DNA from: Hyphomicrobiales bacterium
GTDB lineage: Bacteria > Pseudomonadota > Alphaproteobacteria > Rhizobiales > Rhizobiaceae
Direction of reading: 5' to 3'
Assembly: GCA_900465685.1 (NCBI GenBank)
Contig: UEGR01000005.1
Location: 248,001 to 312,000 of the forward strand
DNA: 64,000 nucleotides
Shown here: positions 9,762-18,975 of the stretch, piece by piece
Position numbering within the stretch: position 1 is the stretch's first letter
How the letters are laid out: each line of letters begins with the position of its first letter
The notes under the pieces: generated by a model
Seen by the model: only the letters and a program-made list of their open reading frames with translations
The model's database searches: none
Told to the model about the DNA's origin: nothing
Made by a program: the position numbers and the translations under genes

Positions 9762-9794
9762 AAGCCCGCTCGCTTTCTGCGGGCGGGCTTTTCC
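9762..9794 (+). terminator. Terminator or attenuator between gcdH and the CoA-transferase
   Basis: AAGCCCGC (9762-9769) pairs with GCGGGCTT (9783-9790), followed by TTCCGCTTTT. It would lower expression of the downstream gene relative to gcdH if read-through is partial. Confidence 0.55.
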
Positions 9795-9814
9795 GCTTTT
9801 ACAAGGTTCCCGAA

Positions 9815-10960
9815 ATGCAGAACACACCGCTTGATGGTCTCAAAGTGGTCGAGCTGGCCCGCATTCTGGCCGGTCCGTGGGTCGGTCAGACGCTCTCCGA
9901 TCTGGGCGCGGACGTTATCAAGGTCGAAAGCCCGGAAGGCGACGATACGCGCAAATGGGGCCCTCCGTTCATTGAAGTCGAAGGTGAGAAGTCGGCTGCC
10001 TATTTCCATGCCTGTAATCGCGGCAAGCGCTCGATAACGGCGGATTTCCGAACGGAAGAGGGGCAGGAGCTGGTGCGTCGCCTCGTTGCCGATGCAGATG
10101 TTGTCATCGAGAATTTCAAGCTCGGCGGCCTCGATAAATACGGCCTCGACTATGAGAGCCTCAAGGAGGTCAATCCGCGCCTGATCTACTGCTCCATTAC
10201 CGGGTTCGGACATGACGGTCCCTATGCCGAGCGGGCAGGCTATGACTTCATGATCCAGGGCATGGGCGGCATCATGGATCTGACTGGCGAGCCGGATCGC
10301 GAACCGCAGAAGATCGGTGTGGCCTTTGCAGACATTTTCACCGGCCTTTATAGCGTGATTGCCATCCAGTCGGCGCTTATCATGCGCCAGCGCACGGGCA
10401 AGGGGCAGCACATCGATATGGCGCTGTTTGACTGCATGTCGGCAGTCCTCGCCAATCAGGCCATGAACTATCTGGCGTCCGGCGTATCCCCGAAGCGCAT
10501 GGGCAATGCGCATCCCAATATCGCGCCATACCAGACGCTGCCCGTCTCCGACGGTTATTTCATCATAGCTTGCGGCAATGACGGCCAGTTCGGCCGTCTG
10601 GTCGGCCTGCTGAACCTTGCAGAGCTTGCGAGCGATGAACGCTTTGCGACCAATGCTGCCCGCGTCGCGAACAGGACGGCGCTGACAGAGCTTCTGGAAG
10701 AGCGCACCCGTCAGTGGACGCGTGACGACCTTCTGGCGAGACTGGAAAAGATTGGTGTTCCCGCAGGGCCGATCAATTCGGTGGCCGACGTCTTCGCTGA
10801 TCCACAATTCATCGCACGCGGGATGAAGATCGACCCGCAAGGCGTGCCGGGATTGCGCACGCCGATACGCTTCTCCGATGCAGAACTTAAAATCGACCAC
10901 CGCTCACCCAATCTGGGAGAGCATAGCGAAATGGTTCGATCGGAACTGGACAAGGCATGA
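9815..10960 (+). CDS. CaiB/BaiF family CoA-transferase, probable succinyl-CoA:glutarate CoA-transferase
   Basis: 381 aa from the ATG at 9815; upstream in-frame codons run through the hairpin and are unlikely to be translated. This is a class III CoA-transferase fold with LDGLKVVELARILAGPW at the N-terminus, CNRGKRSITADFR, and AGYDFMIQGMGG, whose Asp is the residue that forms the acyl anhydride in formyl-CoA transferase. Adjacent to gcdH and the LysR regulator, it most likely activates glutarate to glutaryl-CoA, like human SUGCT and Pseudomonas GcdG/GcoT. The exact CoA donor cannot be read from sequence. A strong terminator closes the unit. Confidence 0.88.
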   Translation: MQNTPLDGLKVVELARILAGPWVGQTLSDLGADVIKVESPEGDDTRKWGPPFIEVEGEKSAAYFHACNRGKRSITADFRTEEGQELVRRLVADADVVIENFKLGGLDKYGLDYESLKEVNPRLIYCSITGFGHDGPYAERAGYDFMIQGMGGIMDLTGEPDREPQKIGVAFADIFTGLYSVIAIQSALIMRQRTGKGQHIDMALFDCMSAVLANQAMNYLASGVSPKRMGNAHPNIAPYQTLPVSDGYFIIACGNDGQFGRLVGLLNLAELASDERFATNAARVANRTALTELLEERTRQWTRDDLLARLEKIGVPAGPINSVADVFADPQFIARGMKIDPQGVPGLRTPIRFSDAELKIDHRSPNLGEHSEMVRSELDKA

Positions 10961-10965
10961 ATCAA

Positions 10966-10990
10966 AAACCCCGCTCAGGCGGGGTTTTTC
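10966..10990 (+). terminator. Rho-independent terminator
   Basis: AAAACCCCGC and GCGGGGTTTT form a stem with a four-base loop and a T-run, directly after the CoA-transferase stop. Confidence 0.85.
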
Positions 10991-11010
10991 TTTGCTGATA
11001 TGCCGGTAGT

Positions 11011-11223
11011 TCAGTCCTCCACGGCAACCATGACGTCGGACGCCTTGACGACGGCATAGGCCGTGCCACCCACAGCAAGACGCAACTCGTCAACAGCCTC
11101 ATTGGTGATGGAAGAGGTGACGATCACGCCGTTGCCGATATCGATACGCACATGCGCCGTCGTAGCGCCTTTGGTAACGTCTACGATCTTGCCCTTGAGC
11201 CTGTTCCGCGCACTGATCTTCAT
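11011..11223 (-). CDS. Molybdate/tungstate-binding TOBE (Mop-type) protein
   Basis: 70 aa from the ATG at 11223. A second ATG four codons upstream overlaps GGAGG, which is the ribosome binding site for the start chosen. The protein is a single TOBE/Mop domain: SARNRLKGKIVDVTKG, then VRIDIGNGVIVTSSITNEAVDEL and a final AVVKASDVMVAV strand. Mop proteins assemble as oligomers that store or buffer oxyanions such as molybdate in the cytoplasm. It stands alone, not beside modABC or cofactor genes, so the ion specificity is inferred from the family. Confidence 0.85.
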   Translation of the reverse strand: MKISARNRLKGKIVDVTKGATTAHVRIDIGNGVIVTSSITNEAVDELRLAVGGTAYAVVKASDVMVAVED

Positions 11224-11334
11224 GCAATCCTCCATGATTTTGTTTAGGTCTGGAAACTAGCACAGACATCTATGTCAGAGAGGGGGAATATCGAGGGCCA
11301 AGGCTGAAACTGTTTATAGCAAGGCTCGGAAAAA

Positions 11335-11358
11335 CAAAAACGCCCCAGAGGGCGTTTG
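11335..11358 (-). terminator. Terminator downstream of tRNA-Leu(GAG)
   Basis: On the minus strand AAACGCC and GGCGTTT form a stem across a short loop and run into TTTTTG. It lies about 40 bases past the tRNA 3' end. Confidence 0.7.
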
Positions 11359-11395
11359 CTTAAAATCTAACGATTTCAACTCTCTAAAGAGAGAA

Positions 11396-11480
11396 TGGTG
11401 CGGTCGAGAAGACTCGAACTTCCACGGGTTGCCCCACAGCGACCTCAACGCTGCGCGTCTACCAATTCCGCCACGACCGC
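11396..11480 (-). tRNA. tRNA-Leu(GAG)
   Basis: The minus strand folds as a class II tRNA with a long variable arm. The acceptor stem is GCGGTCG/CGACCGC, the anticodon arm is CAGCG-TTGAGGT-CGCTG with anticodon GAG, the T-loop is TTCGAGT and CCA is encoded. Length is 85 bases including CCA. Confidence 0.95.
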
Positions 11481-11785
11481 CCGTGGTAGAAGCCGAATTG
11501 CTCCGGCGAGTGGGCATTTAGCAAATCACCTTGGGGTGCACAAGCCCCATCTGCATCATCAGCCAATCTTTTTCGAAAAGAATGTGAAAAACCGTAGCGC
11601 GTTCATTCCTTCAAACACTGGGAACCCTTATTTTTTGGGCTTTTTCAAAGACTTCCTGCAAATGATAATTTTTCAAAAAATCTTCACAGAGCTTGTCTTC
11701 CAGACGCCCCTAGCGCTCGTGGCGATCAAAAAACCTCTGGAATCGCGAATCCCGATTCCGGAGGATTCGCAAAAATGCAGAGAAA
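11481..11785. other. Intergenic region upstream of tRNA-Leu(GAG)
   Basis: No credible gene. It should hold the tRNA promoter (read leftwards) and the end of the patatin-like transcript. Short A/T runs and a small GGAATCG/CGATTCC inverted repeat near 11740-11760 are the only visible structure. Confidence 0.5.
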
Positions 11786-12742
11786 TCAGCCCGCTATGCC
11801 CTGAAGACGCCGAATATCCTCCAGACGCTTGATCGTTTCGACATAACCAGCATCAATCGCTTCAGCAGCGCGGTGAAAATCGGCAAGTCCGATCTGGCCG
11901 ACGACCGGCATCAAGGATAGATCCGGCGGATCACCTGCCATGCGGGCCCGCGAAATACGGTCCTGAATGATGTTGAAGGCATCCATCATCACACCGGTGA
12001 TTCCGAGCCGCGCTTCCTTCTCACCATGGACCGCGCCCGGCAGACCTTCCTGGCGCATCTGGGCATGCTTGATGACCGCTGCGCGGCCATACTGGTCGTA
12101 ATGGAGATTGACTGCCAGAACGAGACGCTGCTCATAAGCGCGGCACACAGAGACCGGCACCGGATTGACGAGCGCACCGTCAACCAGCACGCGCTCATCC
12201 CACCGGACAGGCTCGAATACACCGGGCAGGGCATAGGAAGCGCGCATAGCGTCCACTAGTGGCCCGGACGACAGCCATATCTCATGGCCGGTGCGTAATT
12301 CCGTACAGACCGCTACAAAGGGCCGTGTGAGCTCTTCTATGCGCAGGCCATCGAGATGTTCGCGTAAGCGCCCATCAAGCTTCATGCCGCCAAACAGGCC
12401 GCTGCCACGAAATGTAATGTCGAGGAGATTGAACATGCGGCGGCGGGTCAAACTACGGGCGAATTCTTCCAGCTCATCGAGCTTGCCCGCCAGATAACAA
12501 CCACCGACGAGCGCGCCAATGGATGTACCGGCGATCATTTCGATCTTGATGCCAGCCTCGTCAAGCGCGCGCAACACACCGATATGCGACCAGCCGCGCG
12601 CAGCACCACCGCCTAGCGCCAGCGCGATCTTACGCGGCTCGCGCTTGATTTCGGGCTTTTCAATGACTTCCTGAGCAGGCGCTTCGACGTCTATGCTGAC
12701 AGTCCTGCGCCGTACCCCCCAGTTAAGCATCACCTTGGACAC
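11786..12742 (-). CDS. Patatin-like phospholipase family protein (RssA-like)
   Basis: 318 aa. After a variable 38-residue N-terminus comes a complete patatin domain: oxyanion hole ALGGGAARGWSHIG, nucleophile elbow GTSIGALVGG (Ser) and the catalytic Asp in DGALVNPVPV. The expected activity is a Ser-Asp dyad lipid acyl hydrolase, probably cytoplasmic or membrane-associated because no signal peptide is seen. The C-terminal 90 residues (helical, GITGVMMDAFNII) match the bacterial RssA/YchK type. The physiological substrate is unknown. It is read in the same direction as hisI, 100 bases downstream of it, but whether they share a message is unclear. Confidence 0.9.
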   Translation of the reverse strand: MSKVMLNWGVRRRTVSIDVEAPAQEVIEKPEIKREPRKIALALGGGAARGWSHIGVLRALDEAGIKIEMIAGTSIGALVGGCYLAGKLDELEEFARSLTRRRMFNLLDITFRGSGLFGGMKLDGRLREHLDGLRIEELTRPFVAVCTELRTGHEIWLSSGPLVDAMRASYALPGVFEPVRWDERVLVDGALVNPVPVSVCRAYEQRLVLAVNLHYDQYGRAAVIKHAQMRQEGLPGAVHGEKEARLGITGVMMDAFNIIQDRISRARMAGDPPDLSLMPVVGQIGLADFHRAAEAIDAGYVETIKRLEDIRRLQGIAG

Positions 12743-12845
12743 CTCATCGTTTCGATCAGATTAGCGAAACATGGTATCCAAAGAATAAATGCTGCAAATT
12801 GATGACGCGAGGCCTATTCGCATCATCACATCGTTTTGAAAGCGA

Positions 12846-13277
12846 TCAATGATCGTGATCGCAACCGCCGCCATTTTCTATTTTCAGTGTGGTTTCACCG
12901 TTTTCAGTGACCACTTGCCGGTAGAAGCATGAGCGGCGTCCGGTATGGCAGGTGGGGCCATCGCCAGCGACCCGAACCTTGAGCCACAAGGCGTCCTGAT
13001 CGCAATCGGTGCGCAGTTCGATCACGCTTTGCAAATTGCCGGAGGTTTCCCCCTTTTTCCAAAGCGTGTTGCGCGAACGCGACCAGTAATGCGCGATCCC
13101 TGTGTCCAGCGTCAGGCGAAGCGCTTCCGCATTCATATGGGCTACCATCAGAAGCACACCGTCACGTTCGTCGGTGACAACCGCCGTGATGAGGCCGGAA
13201 GCATCGAAGCGCGGCATGAACACCGCACCTTCTTCAATCGTCTTTTTATCGGAAGGCTGGGCAGGGAAGGTCGTCAT
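12846..13277 (-). CDS. hisI: Phosphoribosyl-AMP cyclohydrolase
   Basis: 143 aa, a stand-alone HisI without the HisE domain. It opens the purine ring of phosphoribosyl-AMP in the third step of histidine biosynthesis, using zinc and magnesium. Visible signatures are [33 protein letters not shown](T)SGN, the Mg-binding acidic pair in [13 protein letters not shown], and [11 protein letters not shown] with the zinc cysteines. The C-terminus ends in His/Asp-rich CDHDH. A 7-bp hairpin overlaps the stop codon (12842-12862). It is not in a his operon; its neighbours are folE and a patatin gene. Confidence 0.95.
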   Translation of the reverse strand: MTTFPAQPSDKKTIEEGAVFMPRFDASGLITAVVTDERDGVLLMVAHMNAEALRLTLDTGIAHYWSRSRNTLWKKGETSGNLQSVIELRTDCDQDALWLKVRVAGDGPTCHTGRRSCFYRQVVTENGETTLKIENGGGCDHDH

Positions 13278-13385
13278 TGTCTCACCTGAAATGGATAAGA
13301 GGCACGTGGCTTATGCAACGTGCCTCAAAATATCTGAAAAACATATCATGCATAGCCGAAAAGCCGAGCCTTTCGGGATCGTGCA

Positions 13386-14033
13386 TTATTTGCTGCGCGA
13401 CAGGGTCATGAAACGCACTTGTTCATCGACCTTGACCTTCATTTCACCGGTAAAGGTGGTGGTGATGGTGGTCGAACCCTGCTTGCGAATACCGCGCATG
13501 GCCATGCACATATGCTCGGCCTCGATCATTACGGCAACGCCACGCGGCTTCAGAATGGTCTGAATGCTGTCGGCGATCTGTGCAGTGATGCTTTCCTGTG
13601 TTTGCAGGCGATGTGCAAAAATATCGACCACACGGGCGATTTTCGACAGGCCAACAACCTTGTGGTCAGGAAGATAGGCGACATGCGCCTTGCCGATGAT
13701 CGGAACCATATGGTGTTCGCAATGCGAGAAGAAGGAAATGTCCTTCACCAGCACCATATCATTATAACCGGCAACTTCCTCGAACACGGTGCCAAGCACT
13801 TCTTCAGGGCTCTCCACGTAACCAGAGAAAAGCTCCTTATAGGCCTTGGCGACACGCTTTGGCGTTTCCAGAAGGCCTTCGCGCTCCGGATCATCGCCAG
13901 CCCACAGGAGAAGCGTGCGAACTGCAGCTTCCGCGTCGTCCTGCGTCGGCTTACCGTGCAACGGGGTAACATTTGCCTGCTTCTTTGAAGGCAGGCCGGA
14001 TTCGTCATCTTCTTTGAGGATGCGCGCGTCCAT
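13386..14033 (-). CDS. folE: GTP cyclohydrolase I
   Basis: 215 aa from the ATG at 14033, which has GGAG nearby; an in-frame extension to 14138 looks non-coding. It converts GTP to dihydroneopterin triphosphate, the first step of folate (and preQ1) synthesis. Zinc ligands appear in [18 protein letters not shown] and in [12 protein letters not shown], the normal type IA arrangement. The variable N-terminal 40 residues precede the conserved helical start [23 protein letters not shown]. FolE also supplies the precursor for queuosine, made by queA/tgt elsewhere in this window. It is read divergently from the IscU-like gene across about 520 bases. Confidence 0.96.
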   Translation of the reverse strand: MDARILKEDDESGLPSKKQANVTPLHGKPTQDDAEAAVRTLLLWAGDDPEREGLLETPKRVAKAYKELFSGYVESPEEVLGTVFEEVAGYNDMVLVKDISFFSHCEHHMVPIIGKAHVAYLPDHKVVGLSKIARVVDIFAHRLQTQESITAQIADSIQTILKPRGVAVMIEAEHMCMAMRGIRKQGSTTITTTFTGEMKVKVDEQVRFMTLSRSK

Positions 14034-14552
14034 CAGTATTCTCCAGTAGTCTCCTTCAAGGAGGAGACGAGTTAAACGGACAATACAACGATACGCTTTG
14101 CGAGCGGGCGATGTATTGATCCGGTGGCTTAAGCGCACCGGACAGGTTTCATGCCTTCACTATGGTGCCCTACTAAAACATGACATCTAAAAACACAAAG
14201 GTTTTTCGTATGATATCATGCCTTAAAACAGACCGTCAGAACGTTCAACAATATTTAAAAGTCCAACGCTCCAACGCCATCCAAACTGCAGGCGTTACTT
14301 GCCTAATATATAGGGAGTAAATTGCAACTTCAAACTGATATCAAAAAACATTTTTTTGTTTTTTCTCTGACTGGTATCAAGATTTTGAAATTCGTATCAT
14401 TTTGGCGCAATGAAAGCGGCAGAGGCAGGATTCGAAAACAGCTGAATCTTGCTGAATCTGACACTCTGAACGGATTTGAAGTTCCTGACTGCTGGCACCA
14501 TGTAAAGACATGAAGCTGCATGGCCAGCATATCAGGCGGAAGGCTTACGCAA
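14034..14552. other. Divergent intergenic region between folE and the IscU-like gene
   Basis: No gene seen. The centre is A/T-rich, with an A6-C-A/T7-G-T6 inverted run near 14343-14370, and GCTGAATCT occurs twice in tandem just upstream of the IscU-like gene (about 14440-14460). Promoters for both directions must lie here; I could not recognise a named regulator site. Confidence 0.5.
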
Positions 14553-14993
14553 ATGATCGACGATATTTACAACAAACGCATCCTGGAATTTGCGGGCAAT
14601 ATGGAGCGCATCGGTCGGCTGGCCGAAGCGGATGCTGTCGCCACAATGCATTCCAAGCTGTGCGGCTCGACGGTCACGGTCTATCTCAAGATGACAGATG
14701 GCGTGGTGACTGATTTTGCGCATGAGGTGAAAGCCTGCGCGCTGGGGCAGGCGTCGTCGTCGGTCATGGCGCGCAATGTCATTGGCGCAACTGCCGACGA
14801 ACTGAAAGCCGTTCGTGATAAGATGTATGCCATGCTCAAGGAAAATGGACCGTCACCGGAAGGACGGTTCGAAGACCTGAAATATTTCGAGCCCGTGCGC
14901 GAATACAGAGCCCGCCACGCGTCAACGCTTTTAACCTTCGACGCCGTTGTCGATTGCATTCGCCAGATCGAAGACAAAGCCAAGGCCGCCTGA
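14553..14993 (+). CDS. IscU/NifU-N-like scaffold protein lacking the third cluster cysteine
   Basis: 146 aa from the ATG at 14553, preceded by GGAAGG. The fold signature of IscU is present: HSKLCGSTVTVYL (Cys37) and EVKACALGQASSSVMA (Cys62). IscU of E. coli uses Cys37, Asp39, Cys63, His105 and Cys106; here the Asp position is Ser39 and the last pair reads His122-Ala123 (RARHASTLL), so two of the functional residues are missing. Another Cys (134) lies one helix further on. It may bind a cluster differently or have another role. The stop is 4 bases before yidD, so translation is probably coupled. It does not sit in a suf or isc operon. Confidence 0.8.
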   Translation: MIDDIYNKRILEFAGNMERIGRLAEADAVATMHSKLCGSTVTVYLKMTDGVVTDFAHEVKACALGQASSSVMARNVIGATADELKAVRDKMYAMLKENGPSPEGRFEDLKYFEPVREYRARHASTLLTFDAVVDCIRQIEDKAKAA

Positions 14994-14997
14994 CCCA

Positions 14998-15369
14998 ATG
15001 TGCTCCTGTGGCAAAGACCACGCGACTGATACGCCGCCTCAAGCAAAGCGATACAGCCGTAATTTCACCGATAGCTGGCGCAAAACGCCGGGCAGGGTGT
15101 TTGGTACAGCATGTGTCCGATTCTATCAGCTGACACTGTCATCGCTGATCGGAAACTCCTGCCGCCATATGCCGACCTGTTCGGAATATGCCTATGAAGC
15201 GATTGCGCGTCACGGCCTGTGGAGCGGTGGCTGGATGGGGCTTTTCCGCGTTATGCGCTGCGGCCCGTTCGGCACGCGTGGTATAGACCCAGTGCCGCGC
15301 GAATTGTCGGGCGAGCTAAAATGGTATCTGCCCTGGCGCTATTGGCGCTGCTCCACCCCTCACCACTAG
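14998..15369 (+). CDS. yidD: Membrane protein insertion efficiency factor YidD
   Basis: 123 aa from the ATG at 14998. It is a small amphipathic inner-membrane-associated protein that assists YidC-dependent insertion. The core signature is complete: RFYQLTLSSLIGNSCRHMPTCSEYAYEAI, then HGLWSGGWMGLFRVMRCGPF and GIDPVP (split here for length). An N-terminal extension with CSCGKDH is longer than in E. coli. It begins 4 bases after the IscU-like stop. Its TAG stop codon is formed by the first bases of a 105-bp palindromic repeat, suggesting the repeat inserted at the gene's very end. Confidence 0.93.
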   Translation: MCSCGKDHATDTPPQAKRYSRNFTDSWRKTPGRVFGTACVRFYQLTLSSLIGNSCRHMPTCSEYAYEAIARHGLWSGGWMGLFRVMRCGPFGTRGIDPVPRELSGELKWYLPWRYWRCSTPHH

Positions 15370-15471
15370 AGCAGTTCCGCTTCAAAACAGAAACGTGGAA
15401 CTGCTCTATCTATTTGTTTTTGCACATTATCCTGCGCAAAACGGCTACGCACTTTTGCTGAAAATGCTCTA
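15367..15471. repeat. 105-bp palindromic repeat, resembling Bru-RS elements
   Basis: The element runs from TAGAGCA to TGCTCTA (7-bp terminal inverted repeats). Its left half contains a perfect 12-bp stem, TAGAGCAGTTCC (15367-15378) with GGAACTGCTCTA (15397-15408). Its length and ends resemble the roughly 103-105-bp Bru-RS palindromes known from Brucella. That match is from memory, not from an alignment. Confidence 0.6.
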
Positions 15472-15617
15472 AATACCTGTATTTTTTGCACGATGCTTAG
15501 AATTCATTAACGATATCAATGTTTCTTAGGGAATAAGAATTGAGGCATCGTTATGGTCTTTTTCAGGCCGCAATTTGCCTGCAAATGCAGCTAGCATTTT
15601 TAAATCCGCGAGCCATC

Positions 15618-16817
15618 ATGCTGACATCGTCGTCCCGTATCGCACGTTTCGTTGCTTCCGTAGCGTTTGGAGCCACTATTCTTTGTGGTTCCGCAGCAAT
15701 GGCGAAGCCCTCGTGGGTCGTGTTCGACGCTGACAGCAACCGTATACTCGGGCAGGACGACGCCAACTTCCAGCGTGCACCGGCATCGCTCGCCAAGATG
15801 ATGACGCTTTACATCACCTTTGAAGCATTGAAGACCGGTCGCCTGCACTGGGATGACCAGATGCCCATCTCGAAGAACGCTGCCGCCAAGGTGCGCATGA
15901 AGCTCTGGCTCAAGCCGGAGCAGACCATTTCGGTGCGTGATGCGGTCAATGCGATGATCATCATTTCGGCCAATGATGCCGCGACGGTAATGGGCGAATA
16001 TATCGGCGGATCTGAAGCCGGTTTCGGCCGTCTGATGACGCAGCGCGCGCGCCAGATTGGTATGAAGAGCACCTTCTTCGTCAATCCTTCGGGACTGACT
16101 GCCAATATGACCCAGCTTACCACAGCGCGCGATATGGCTGTGCTTGGTATGGCGTTGCGCCGCGACTTCCCGGAACAATACGCGCTGTTTTCCCAGCGCT
16201 CGTTCACTTATCGCGGTCGGGACTATAACGGTCACAACAATCTGATGTACCGCTATGGCGGCGTCGATGGCATCAAGACCGGCTATACAAACGTGTCCGG
16301 TTACAATCTGGTTTCGTCCGCCATTATCGGCGGCAAGCATCTTGTCGGTGTGGTTCTGGGCGCTGGTTCGGCAGGTGAGCGCGACGGCCAGATGGCCAAG
16401 CTTCTGACCCGTTATGGCAATGCCAGCGGCGAGGGGACGGCTGTGGCAATGGCAAAGCCGGTCGCTTTTGCACCATCGCCGAAAGAAACCCCGAAGAAAG
16501 ATTCGGTTGCCGACCTGATCGACGATTCCCAGATCGAGCAGGGCGATGGCGGCTATCTCGTCGCGTCTGCCGGCGCTGCCTGGCGTATCCAGCTTGCTGC
16601 AACACCGACGCGTGCTGGAGCTACCGAACTTCAGGAAAAGCTGCGCCCCGCAGTGGATCAGGTCGCCCATGGTTTGAAGGGCGAGATTTCGCCGGACGGC
16701 AAGCGCCGCAAGGTCTATCGCGTCTGGTTCGGCGGGTTCAAGGATTCCGCTTCCGCTGAGAAGGCCTGCGCCAAGCTCAAGAAGCAGCGTATCGACTGCT
16801 TGCCCATCAAGGGCTGA
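15618..16817 (+). CDS. D-alanyl-D-alanine carboxypeptidase with C-terminal SPOR domain
   Basis: 399 aa from the ATG at 15618, which gives a clear signal peptide (RIARFVASVAFGATILCGSAAMA). It is a periplasmic S11-family penicillin-binding protein trimming the terminal D-Ala of peptidoglycan stem peptides. Motifs are SLAK (Ser57, Lys60), SAND and IKTGYT. After a linker, residues about 325-398 form a SPOR domain (WRIQLAATPTRAGATELQEKL, VYRVWFGGFKDSASAEKACAKL), which binds denuded glycan strands and usually targets division sites. The protein is DacF/DacC-like; the fusion with SPOR is common in alphaproteobacteria. It is monocistronic and ends before a strong hairpin. Confidence 0.93.
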   Translation: MLTSSSRIARFVASVAFGATILCGSAAMAKPSWVVFDADSNRILGQDDANFQRAPASLAKMMTLYITFEALKTGRLHWDDQMPISKNAAAKVRMKLWLKPEQTISVRDAVNAMIIISANDAATVMGEYIGGSEAGFGRLMTQRARQIGMKSTFFVNPSGLTANMTQLTTARDMAVLGMALRRDFPEQYALFSQRSFTYRGRDYNGHNNLMYRYGGVDGIKTGYTNVSGYNLVSSAIIGGKHLVGVVLGAGSAGERDGQMAKLLTRYGNASGEGTAVAMAKPVAFAPSPKETPKKDSVADLIDDSQIEQGDGGYLVASAGAAWRIQLAATPTRAGATELQEKLRPAVDQVAHGLKGEISPDGKRRKVYRVWFGGFKDSASAEKACAKLKKQRIDCLPIKG

Positions 16818-16840
16818 CATCCCATTTACCGTTTGTTTTT

Positions 16841-16870
16841 ACATCCCGACAAATAGCCCTGTCGGGATGT
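16841..16870. other. Strong 11-bp hairpin between the carboxypeptidase gene and thrS
   Basis: ACATCCCGACA (16841-16851) and TGTCGGGATGT (16860-16870) pair perfectly over an 8-base loop. The T-run lies before, not after, the stem, so it is not a textbook terminator for the plus strand. It could still end the upstream transcript or be part of the thrS leader. Confidence 0.6.
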
Positions 16871-16976
16871 CGTGCTTTACTGGCCGGACAAAAAATACTA
16901 GAAGCCTCACAATACTGACAACGCATGATCATGAACCACCCGCAATCGTTGGCGGGACTGGATAAGGACGAATAGA

Positions 16977-18956
16977 ATGTCGAATACCGTTTCCATGCAA
17001 TTCCCCGATGGTTCCGTACGGGACTATGATGCGTCGATCACCGGCGCTGCACTCGCGGAATCAATCTCCAAATCTCTCGCAAAAAAGGCAGTGGCCTATG
17101 CCGTCGACGGCACCGTGCGCGATCTTTCCGATCCGCTTGGCGCTTCCGGCAAGATCGAGATTCTGACCCGCGAAGACCCGCGCGCGCTTGAACTGATCCG
17201 TCACGATACGGCACACGTTCTGGCAGAGGCCGTTCAGGAGCTTTTCCCGGGTACGCAGGTTACCATTGGTCCCGTCATCGAAAACGGCTTCTATTACGAC
17301 TTTGCTCGTAATGAACCGTTCACTCCGGACGATCTGCCGGTGATCGAAAAGAAGATGCGCGAGATCATTCAGCGCAACAAGGCGTTCACCAAGGAAATCT
17401 GGTCGCGCGACAAGGCCAAGCAGGTTTTTGCCGACAAGGGCGAAGCCTACAAAGTCGAACTCGTCGATGCCATTCCAGAAGGTCAGGACCTCAAGATTTA
17501 TTACCAGGGCGACTGGTTCGATCTTTGCCGCGGTCCGCACATGGCTTCCACCGGCCAGATCGGCAATTCCTTCAAGCTGATGAAGGTTGCCGGTGCTTAC
17601 TGGCGCGGTGATTCCAACAATCCGATGCTGACCCGCATCTACGGCACCGCTTTTGCAAACGACAACGACCTTCAGGCCTATCTGCATATGCTTGAAGAGG
17701 CCGAAAAGCGCGATCATCGTCGTCTTGGCCGCGAAATGGACCTCTTCCATTTCCAGGAAGAAGGACCGGGCGTCGTGTTCTGGCACGCCAAGGGCTGGAA
17801 AATGTTCCAGAATCTGGTGAGCTACATGCGCCGTCGCCTCGACAGCCATGGCTATCAGGAAGTCAACGCGCCGCAGGTGCTCGACAAGTCGCTCTGGGAG
17901 ACCTCCGGTCACTGGGGCTGGTATCGCGACAACATGTTCAAGGTAACGGTTGCCGGTGACGATACCGACGACGACCGCGTCTTTGCGCTGAAGCCGATGA
18001 ACTGCCCGGGCCACGTGCAGATTTTCAAGCACGGCCTCAAGTCGTACCGCGATCTGCCGATCAAGCTTGCCGAATTCGGCAATGTGCATCGCTATGAACC
18101 GTCGGGTGCTCTGCATGGCCTTATGCGCGTGCGCGGCTTTACGCAGGACGATGCGCATATCTTCTGCACCGAAGAGCAGATGGCTGCAGAATGCCTGCGC
18201 ATCAACGATCTCATTTTGTCGGTCTATAAAGATTTCGGCTTTGAAGGGATCACGATCAAGCTCTCGACCCGCCCTGAAAAGCGCGTCGGTTCGGACGAGC
18301 TTTGGGATCGCGCTGAAAGCGTGATGATGACTGTTCTCGAACAGATTGAACAGCAGTCGGACGACATCAAGACCGGCATCCTGCCGGGCGAGGGTGCGTT
18401 CTACGGACCAAAGTTCGAATATACGCTAAAGGACGCCATTGGCCGTGAATGGCAGTGCGGCACCACGCAGGTCGATTTCAACTTGCCGGAACGTTTTGGC
18501 GCGTTCTACATCGACAATGAATCGGAAAAGCGCCAGCCGGTCATGATCCATCGCGCAATCTGCGGCTCGATGGAACGTTTCCTCGGCATTCTGATCGAAA
18601 ACTTTGCCGGTCACATGCCGCTCTGGTTCGCGCCGGTTCAGGTCGTGGTGACGACGATCACGTCAGACGCCGACGATTATGCCATCGAAACGGCTGCCAA
18701 GCTGAAGGCTGCCGGTCTGCAGGTTGTCACCGATCTGCGCAACGAGAAGATTAACTACAAGGTTCGCGAACATTCGCTCCAGAAGGTTCCGGTCATTCTC
18801 GTCTGCGGCAAGCGTGAAGCGGAAGAACAGACGGTCAATATGCGCCGCTTCGGCTCTCGCGATCAGGAAGCGATGACGCGTGATGAGGCGATTGCCCGTC
18901 TTGTTGAAGAGGCAACCCCTCCGGATCTGATTCGCCTCAAGAATGGTGGCAGATAA
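16977..18956 (+). CDS. thrS: Threonyl-tRNA synthetase
   Basis: 659 aa, normal length. The order is TGS domain (1-62), editing domain with [11 protein letters not shown] (His76, His80) and [10 protein letters not shown], then the class II catalytic core with [25 protein letters not shown] and motif 3 around residues 515-540 ([17 protein letters not shown]), and the C-terminal anticodon-binding domain. All editing and zinc-site regions are intact. It charges tRNA-Thr and clears Ser-tRNA-Thr. A hairpin lies about 100 bases upstream, but I could not match it to a tRNA-like operator of the E. coli type. A strong terminator follows. Confidence 0.97.
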   Translation: MSNTVSMQFPDGSVRDYDASITGAALAESISKSLAKKAVAYAVDGTVRDLSDPLGASGKIEILTREDPRALELIRHDTAHVLAEAVQELFPGTQVTIGPVIENGFYYDFARNEPFTPDDLPVIEKKMREIIQRNKAFTKEIWSRDKAKQVFADKGEAYKVELVDAIPEGQDLKIYYQGDWFDLCRGPHMASTGQIGNSFKLMKVAGAYWRGDSNNPMLTRIYGTAFANDNDLQAYLHMLEEAEKRDHRRLGREMDLFHFQEEGPGVVFWHAKGWKMFQNLVSYMRRRLDSHGYQEVNAPQVLDKSLWETSGHWGWYRDNMFKVTVAGDDTDDDRVFALKPMNCPGHVQIFKHGLKSYRDLPIKLAEFGNVHRYEPSGALHGLMRVRGFTQDDAHIFCTEEQMAAECLRINDLILSVYKDFGFEGITIKLSTRPEKRVGSDELWDRAESVMMTVLEQIEQQSDDIKTGILPGEGAFYGPKFEYTLKDAIGREWQCGTTQVDFNLPERFGAFYIDNESEKRQPVMIHRAICGSMERFLGILIENFAGHMPLWFAPVQVVVTTITSDADDYAIETAAKLKAAGLQVVTDLRNEKINYKVREHSLQKVPVILVCGKREAEEQTVNMRRFGSRDQEAMTRDEAIARLVEEATPPDLIRLKNGGR

Positions 18957-18975
18957 CAAGAGCTTAGCACCACAC

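Noticed and set aside
8843..10900. 685-codon frame on the minus strand opposite gcdH and the CoA-transferase
   Set aside because: Antisense shadow of two well-recognised genes; no domain visible.
11395..11832. 145-codon frame on the plus strand
   Set aside because: It runs across tRNA-Leu and non-coding DNA and has no recognisable features.
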